A stretch of DNA of 64,000 nucleotides from Cellulomonas fimi ATCC 484 (lineage in GTDB: Bacteria; Actinomycetota; Actinomycetes; Actinomycetales; Cellulomonadaceae), in contig NC_015514.1 of assembly GCF_000212695.1 (NCBI RefSeq), positions 744,001 through 808,000 of the forward strand, read 5' to 3'. Positions within the stretch are counted from its first letter, which is position 1; each line of letters begins with the position of its first letter. The position numbers and the translations under genes were made by a program. Positions 58,333 through 64,000 of this stretch are shown one piece after another. The notes below the pieces were generated by a model, which saw nothing but the letters and a program-made list of their open reading frames with translations, searched no databases and was not told where the DNA came from.

Positions 58333-59666
58333 GTCCCACGTTCTCCTCGCTCCAGTTCCGCAACTACCGGTTGTGGTTCGCGGGGGCGCTGGTGGCGAAC
58401 GTGGGCACCTGGATGCAGCGCGTCGCCCAGGATTGGCTGGTCCTGACCCAGCTCTCCGACGAGTCGGGCGTCGCCGTCGGCATCACGACCGCCCTGCAGT
58501 TCGCCCCCGTGCTGTTCCTGTCCGCCTGGGCAGGGCTGCTCGCCGACCGCGTCGACCGCCGCAAGCTCCTCGTCGCCACCCAGGTGGGGCAGGGCGTGCT
58601 CGCCGCGGGGCTGGGTGCCCTCGTCCTGTCGGGGCACGCGCAGCTGTGGCACGTGTACGTCTTCGCGGGCCTGCTCGGTGCCGTGACCGCGATCGACGGG
58701 CCGGTCCGCCAGACGTTCGTCGCCGAGCTCGTGCCCAGCAGCAAGCTGTCCAACGCCGTCGGCCTCAACAGCGCGTCGTTCAACGCGGCCCGTCTGATCG
58801 GCCCCGGTGTCGCCGGTCTGCTCATCGCGGCGATCGGCACCGGCTGGGTGTTCGTCATCAACGCAGCCACGTTCGCGGCGACCATCCTGTCGCTGACCCG
58901 CATGCGGTCCTCCGAGCTGAACGCCATGCCGACCGCGTCCCGCGCTAAGGGCCAGATCCGCGAGGGCATCCGCTACGTCCGCGGGCGCAGCGACATCCTC
59001 GTCATCATGGTCGTCGTCGGGGTCATCTCGACGTTCGGCCTCAACTTCCAGCTCACGTCCGCGATGATGGCGCGCACCGAGTTCGGCCGGGGCGCGGGGG
59101 AGTACGGCATCCTCGGCTCGGTCCTCGCGATCGGGTCGCTGTCGGGGGCGCTGCTCGCGGCCCGGCGCGAACGTCCGCGGGTGCGGCTCGTCATCGGCGC
59201 CGCGTTCGGCTTCGGGATCTCGACCGGCGTCATGGCCCTCATGCCGACGTACGCGTCGTACGCGGTGTCCGCGATCCCCGTCGGGCTCGCGTCGCTCACG
59301 ATGATGACGGCGGCCAACGCGACGATCCAGCTCAGCACCGACCCGGCCGTCCGCGGCCGCGTCATGGCGCTCTACATGATGGTCTTCCTCGGCGCGACGC
59401 CCGTCGGGTCGCCCGTGGTCGGCTGGATCGGGGAGACGTTCGGGCCGCGCTGGGCCGTCGGCATCGGCTCGATCACCGCGCTGCTCGTGGCGACGGGGGC
59501 GGCCCTGTGGGCGCGCCGCGCGTGGGACGTGCGGGTCCGCTACCACCTGCTCACGAGGCCGCACCTCGAGGTGACCCACCCCGTCGAGGGGGAGCCGACC
59601 CGGCGCGAGCAGACCGCGATGCGCCTCGGCGCGGACGAGGCGGCGCGCGCGCAGGACGCCGCCTGA
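58329..59666 (+). CDS. MFS transporter (EntS/MFS_3-like)
   Basis: The 445-residue product from ATG 58329 has 12 hydrophobic helices. The start FSSLQFRNYRLWFAGALVAN and the VGTWMQRVAQDWLVLTQL segment are typical of the EntS-like MFS_3 group; motif A is LLADRVDRRKLLV. Co-translation with MarR suggests export of a toxic compound or siderophore. Substrate is not evident. Confidence 0.9.
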   Translation: MSPTFSSLQFRNYRLWFAGALVANVGTWMQRVAQDWLVLTQLSDESGVAVGITTALQFAPVLFLSAWAGLLADRVDRRKLLVATQVGQGVLAAGLGALVLSGHAQLWHVYVFAGLLGAVTAIDGPVRQTFVAELVPSSKLSNAVGLNSASFNAARLIGPGVAGLLIAAIGTGWVFVINAATFAATILSLTRMRSSELNAMPTASRAKGQIREGIRYVRGRSDILVIMVVVGVISTFGLNFQLTSAMMARTEFGRGAGEYGILGSVLAIGSLSGALLAARRERPRVRLVIGAAFGFGISTGVMALMPTYASYAVSAIPVGLASLTMMTAANATIQLSTDPAVRGRVMALYMMVFLGATPVGSPVVGWIGETFGPRWAVGIGSITALLVATGAALWARRAWDVRVRYHLLTRPHLEVTHPVEGEPTRREQTAMRLGADEAARAQDAA

Positions 59667-59769
59667 CCGGACGGAGCGGCACCCGCCGGTCACCCGGTCG
59701 CCACGTCGCGCGGGTGAATCGCACCGGCGCCCGTGTCGGGCGGTTCGTCCGGCATGTCACGATCGGGCG

Positions 59770-61587
59770 GTGAGCGCGCAGGTCGGCCAGGGGGCGGTGC
59801 CGCCCGTCGACGCCCCGACGCCGGCCGGCGACCAGCCGGGGCCGCGGCCCCGCCGTCGCGTGCTGCGCCGGGTCCTGCTCGCGCTCCTCGTGGTCGTCGT
59901 CGTGCTGCTCGTCCTCGCGGGCTGGATCGCGGTGCGTGCCACCCAGACGGTGGGGGCGCTCACCGACGCGCGCGACGCCGTCGGCGACGTGCAGGAGGCC
60001 CTCGACGCGGGCGACACCGGCGCGCTGCGCGACGCGCTGCCCCGCATCCAGGACGCCGCCGGCCGGGCGCACGACGCGTCGTCCGACCCGGTCTGGCGCG
60101 CCGCCGAGCACCTGCCCCGGGCCGGCGCGCAGCTCGCGGCCGTCGCGACGGTCTCCGCGGCGCTCGACGACGTGGCGACCGGTGCGCTGCCCGCGACGAC
60201 CGCCGTGACGGACCTGCTCGGCGACGGCGAGGGGCTGCGCGGGCCCGACGGCCGTGTCGACCTCGAGCCGCTCGTGACCGCCGCCCCGGACCTCGTCGCC
60301 GCGTCCGTCGTGGCGCGCCGGGCGGCCTCCGACGTCGCGGGCATCGACACCGACGGGCTCGTGGGCCCGCTCGTCGGGCCGGTCGAGCAGGCGCGCGACG
60401 GTCTCGACGAGGTCGCGTCCGCGCTCGAGACGGGCGCGCAGGTCGCGACGCTCCTGCCCCCGATGCTCGGGTCCGAGGGCCCGCGGACCTACCTGGTCGC
60501 GGCGCTCAACTCGGCGGAGCTGCGCACCGCGGGCGGCATCGTCGGGAGCCTCGCGGTGGTACGGGCCGACGGCGGCGCGCTCTCGCTCGTCGACCAGCGC
60601 AGCACCGACGAGCTGCGCGGCATCCCGGAGCCGGTCCTGCCCCTGACCGCGGAGGAGGTCGCGGTGCACGGCACGGGCCTGGGCCGCTTCGTGCAGAACG
60701 CCGTGATGACGCCGGACTTCCCGCGCTCCGCGGAGCTGCTCGCGGCCCGCTGGCAGGCGGACGTCGGGGGGACGGTCGACGGGGTCGTCGCGACCGACCC
60801 GGTCGCCGTCGCCGCGCTGCTGGAGCAGGTCGGGCCGGTCGACGCCCCGGACGGCACGACGCTCGACGCCGAGACGCTCCTGGCGACGCTGCTGCACGAC
60901 GCGTACCTGCGCTACCCGGACCTGGAGGCGGCGGACCGGTTCTTCGCCGACGTGGCCGCGGCGGTCTTCGGGGCGCTCGCGTCGGGCGACGGCGACGTGC
61001 GGGCCCTCGTCGAGGCCGGTGCGCAGGCGGCCGACGAGGGGCGCGTGCGCGTGTGGTCCGCGCACCCGCAGGAGCAGGAGCGGATCGCGGCGACGACGCT
61101 GGGCGCGGCGTTCCTCTCCGGGCCGTTCGAGGACGCCGCGGGCGTGTTCCTCAACGACGGCACCGCGGGCAAGCTCGACTACTACCTGCGCCCGACGCTG
61201 ACCGTCGAGGAGCTGCGCTGCTCGGGCCCGGACCCGACCGCGACGGTGCGTCTCGACCTCGCGTTCGACCCGCCCGCGGACGTCACGAGCTACCCGCTCA
61301 ACGTCACGGGCACGAGCGGCGCCGTCCCGGTCGGCTCGCTCGCGACGAGCATCGCCCTGTACGGGCCGCAGGGGGCGCCGCCGCAGGGGCTGCGGACCGA
61401 CGCGGGCGTCGTGGGCGGCACGGCCGAGACCGTCGCGGGCCGGCCGGTCACGGTGGTGGGCTCACGGCTGGACCCGGGTGGCCGCGCGACGTACCGGTTC
61501 GAGGTCCCGGTGCGCGACGGGCGCGTCGACGTGTGGACGACCCCCACGCTCACGAGCCCCGGCGCCGTGTCGGCCGCCTGCCCCTGA
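59770..61587 (+). CDS. DUF4012 family membrane-anchored protein (copy 2)
   Basis: The 605-residue product from GTG 59770 has a proline-rich then basic N terminus, one membrane helix near residues 37-58, and an extracellular DUF4012 region. It shares its layout and motifs with the copy at 41639: LLPPMLGSEGPRTYLVAALN, AVMTPDFPRSAELLAARWQ and GVVATDPVAVAALLEQVGPV. CACGAT lies six bases before the GTG, a variant of the leaderless pattern. It is followed by an LSATG surface protein gene, as copy 1 is followed by an LSSTG gene. Confidence 0.85.
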   Translation: MSAQVGQGAVPPVDAPTPAGDQPGPRPRRRVLRRVLLALLVVVVVLLVLAGWIAVRATQTVGALTDARDAVGDVQEALDAGDTGALRDALPRIQDAAGRAHDASSDPVWRAAEHLPRAGAQLAAVATVSAALDDVATGALPATTAVTDLLGDGEGLRGPDGRVDLEPLVTAAPDLVAASVVARRAASDVAGIDTDGLVGPLVGPVEQARDGLDEVASALETGAQVATLLPPMLGSEGPRTYLVAALNSAELRTAGGIVGSLAVVRADGGALSLVDQRSTDELRGIPEPVLPLTAEEVAVHGTGLGRFVQNAVMTPDFPRSAELLAARWQADVGGTVDGVVATDPVAVAALLEQVGPVDAPDGTTLDAETLLATLLHDAYLRYPDLEAADRFFADVAAAVFGALASGDGDVRALVEAGAQAADEGRVRVWSAHPQEQERIAATTLGAAFLSGPFEDAAGVFLNDGTAGKLDYYLRPTLTVEELRCSGPDPTATVRLDLAFDPPADVTSYPLNVTGTSGAVPVGSLATSIALYGPQGAPPQGLRTDAGVVGGTAETVAGRPVTVVGSRLDPGGRATYRFEVPVRDGRVDVWTTPTLTSPGAVSAACP

Positions 61588-61702
61588 GCCGGCCGTCGGG
61601 GTCGTCGACGCCTGAGCGTGACGTCGCCCGCGCGGGTGACCGCCGCCTCGGCGAGCGGGTGATTGTCCGAGATCACCCCATCCGCACGTGTCTATCCAGG
61701 AT

Positions 61703-61737
61703 TGTGACCGTCACACTGATTCCGAATAGTCCGAATC
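61703..61737. promoter_or_regulatory. Two palindromes upstream of the LSATG protein gene
   Basis: TGTGAC-C-GTCACA (61703-61715) is a perfect 6-base inverted repeat around one base. GATTCCGAATAGTCCGAATC (61718-61737) is an imperfect palindrome with 16 of 20 positions symmetric. Both lie within 56 bases of the ATG and are AT-rich, so they are candidate operator sites. Confidence 0.4.
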
Positions 61738-61758
61738 TTCCCGTCGAGGGGACTGGTC

Positions 61759-62478
61759 ATGAGCAAGATCCTCCGAGCGTGCGCCACCGCGCTGCTGGCG
61801 GCCGTCGCCCTGCTGGGGGCGCCTGCCGTGGCCCAGGCGGTCGTCGTCCCGTCTCCCGAGCCCACCGTCACGGCGCCGGACCCGGAGCCGTCCGGCCCCC
61901 AGTACGGCTGCCTCGGTGACACCGACGAGTACGGTGCCCCGCTCCCGTGCGACCTCACCGTCTCGATCCTGACGCCGTTCTGCGACAACGACGTGCCGAA
62001 GCTGCGCTACGCGGTCGACCCGGTCGGCACGCCCAACGACACCGTGACGATCACGTGGGTCAACCCGGGCGGCGCGAGCATCGTGCAGTCCGGCCTCCCG
62101 CTGACCGGCACGGTCCTGTGGCCCGGCGCCGTCGTCGGCCCCGACGGCAAGGGCGCGGACTGGCCCGGCTGGACGCAGCTCGCCGACGGTTCGTGGGTCG
62201 AGGGCGACGAGTTCGACTGGGTGCGCCCGTCCGTGACCGTGAACTTCGCGGTCAACCCCGAGGTGTCGATGGCCGTGGCGTACCCGCCGTCGAGCCCGGT
62301 GTGCGTCACCGACCCTCCCGGTGAGGAGGTCCTGGCGGCGCCCGTCTCGAACCAGGTCCTGTCCGCCACGGGCAGCGAGGTCGGCCCGCTCCTGTGGGCC
62401 GGTGCGGCCCTGCTGGTCGTGGGCGTCGGCACAGTCGCCGCCGTGACCCTGGTGCGCCGCCGGCACGAGGCGGCCTGA
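61759..62478 (+). CDS. Secreted LSATG-type cell-wall-anchored protein
   Basis: The 239-residue product from ATG 61759 (ribosome site GAGGGGA) has a signal peptide (SKILRACATALLAAVALLGA, cleavage near residue 27), a unique extracellular region with three or four Cys that could form disulfides, and a sorting signal: LSATG at 201-205, a hydrophobic helix and RRR. The middle region contains WPGWTQLADGSWVEGDEFDW and was not recognised. It is not similar to the LSSTG pair except in the anchor. Position after a DUF4012 gene repeats the arrangement at 41639-44132. Confidence 0.78.
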   Translation: MSKILRACATALLAAVALLGAPAVAQAVVVPSPEPTVTAPDPEPSGPQYGCLGDTDEYGAPLPCDLTVSILTPFCDNDVPKLRYAVDPVGTPNDTVTITWVNPGGASIVQSGLPLTGTVLWPGAVVGPDGKGADWPGWTQLADGSWVEGDEFDWVRPSVTVNFAVNPEVSMAVAYPPSSPVCVTDPPGEEVLAAPVSNQVLSATGSEVGPLLWAGAALLVVGVGTVAAVTLVRRRHEAA

Positions 62479-62525
62479 CGCGGCACCGGGACCGGTCGGA
62501 GGGGACCGGTCCCGGATGTCACGCA

Positions 62526-62566
62526 CGACGACGCCCGCTCCCGTCCGACGGGAGCGGGCGTCGTCG
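62526..62566. terminator. Very strong hairpin terminator after the LSATG gene
   Basis: An 18-bp perfect stem, CGACGACGCCCGCTCCCG with CGGGAGCGGGCGTCGTCG, around TCCGA, which can close by one more pair. It lies 47 bases after the stop at 62478, before the convergent serC gene. Confidence 0.9.
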
Positions 62567-62574
62567 CGTGCGCG

Positions 62575-64000
<1,426 letters not shown>

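Overview
The window is very GC-rich (roughly three quarters G+C), uses many GTG and some TTG starts, and links genes by four-base stop/start overlaps. A complete flagellar export and motor set sits beside chemotaxis genes, a GH94 beta-glucoside phosphorylase, LSxTG-type wall-anchored proteins and a mycobacterial-type serC followed by a DtxR-family regulator. This points to a motile actinobacterium, most likely Cellulomonas or a close relative (inference from gene content, not from a search).

Layout. (1) 2-5525: late hook operon fliI(partial)-fliJ-NlpC/P60-fliK-flgD-flgE, ending in a strong hairpin. (2) 5628-8610: minus-strand ECF sigma factor with a membrane partner, then fucO. (3) 8756-20073: second flagellar block, flbD-motA-motB-fliL and fliM-fliN-fliO-fliP-fliQ-fliR-flhB-flhA-flhF-like; a 53-bp sequence repeated three times joins fliR to flhB. 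(4) 20151-24173: ArsR regulator plus cation transporter, MFS transporter, CtaG-like and DUF2243 membrane proteins. (5) 24286-28414: GH94 phosphorylase with operator-like palindromes, and a PLDc_N protein. (6) 28467-37867: csrA, then cheA-cheW, a chemoreceptor, a truncated sugar-binding protein, cheB-cheR-cheY-cheX-cheY-cheX/C. (7) 37831-40819: DUF2530, tyrosine phosphatase, purine-type permease, VanZ. (8) 40942-44132 and 59770-62478: two sets of DUF4012 proteins with LSxTG surface proteins. (9) 44217-57811: exopolysaccharide cluster (Wzc-like kinase, priming transferase, WbsX-like protein, polymerase, flippase, two GT2 enzymes, pyruvyl transferase, acyltransferase, UDP-glucose dehydrogenase, CAP protein). 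(10) 57910-59666: MarR plus MFS. (11) serC and the start of a DtxR-family gene at the right edge.

How it fits together. The motility genes share a promoter signature, CTCA-N16-(G/A)CCGAT, found before flbD, fliM, cheA and the chemoreceptor gene. This marks a FliA/WhiG-type sigma regulon joining motor, switch, export and chemotaxis operons. Many single genes instead carry TANNNT exactly 6-7 bases before the start codon, the geometry of leaderless mRNAs. Within operons, stops and starts overlap as ATGA/GTGA, in several places through very short bridging ORFs. No tRNA, rRNA, insertion sequence or CRISPR array was seen.
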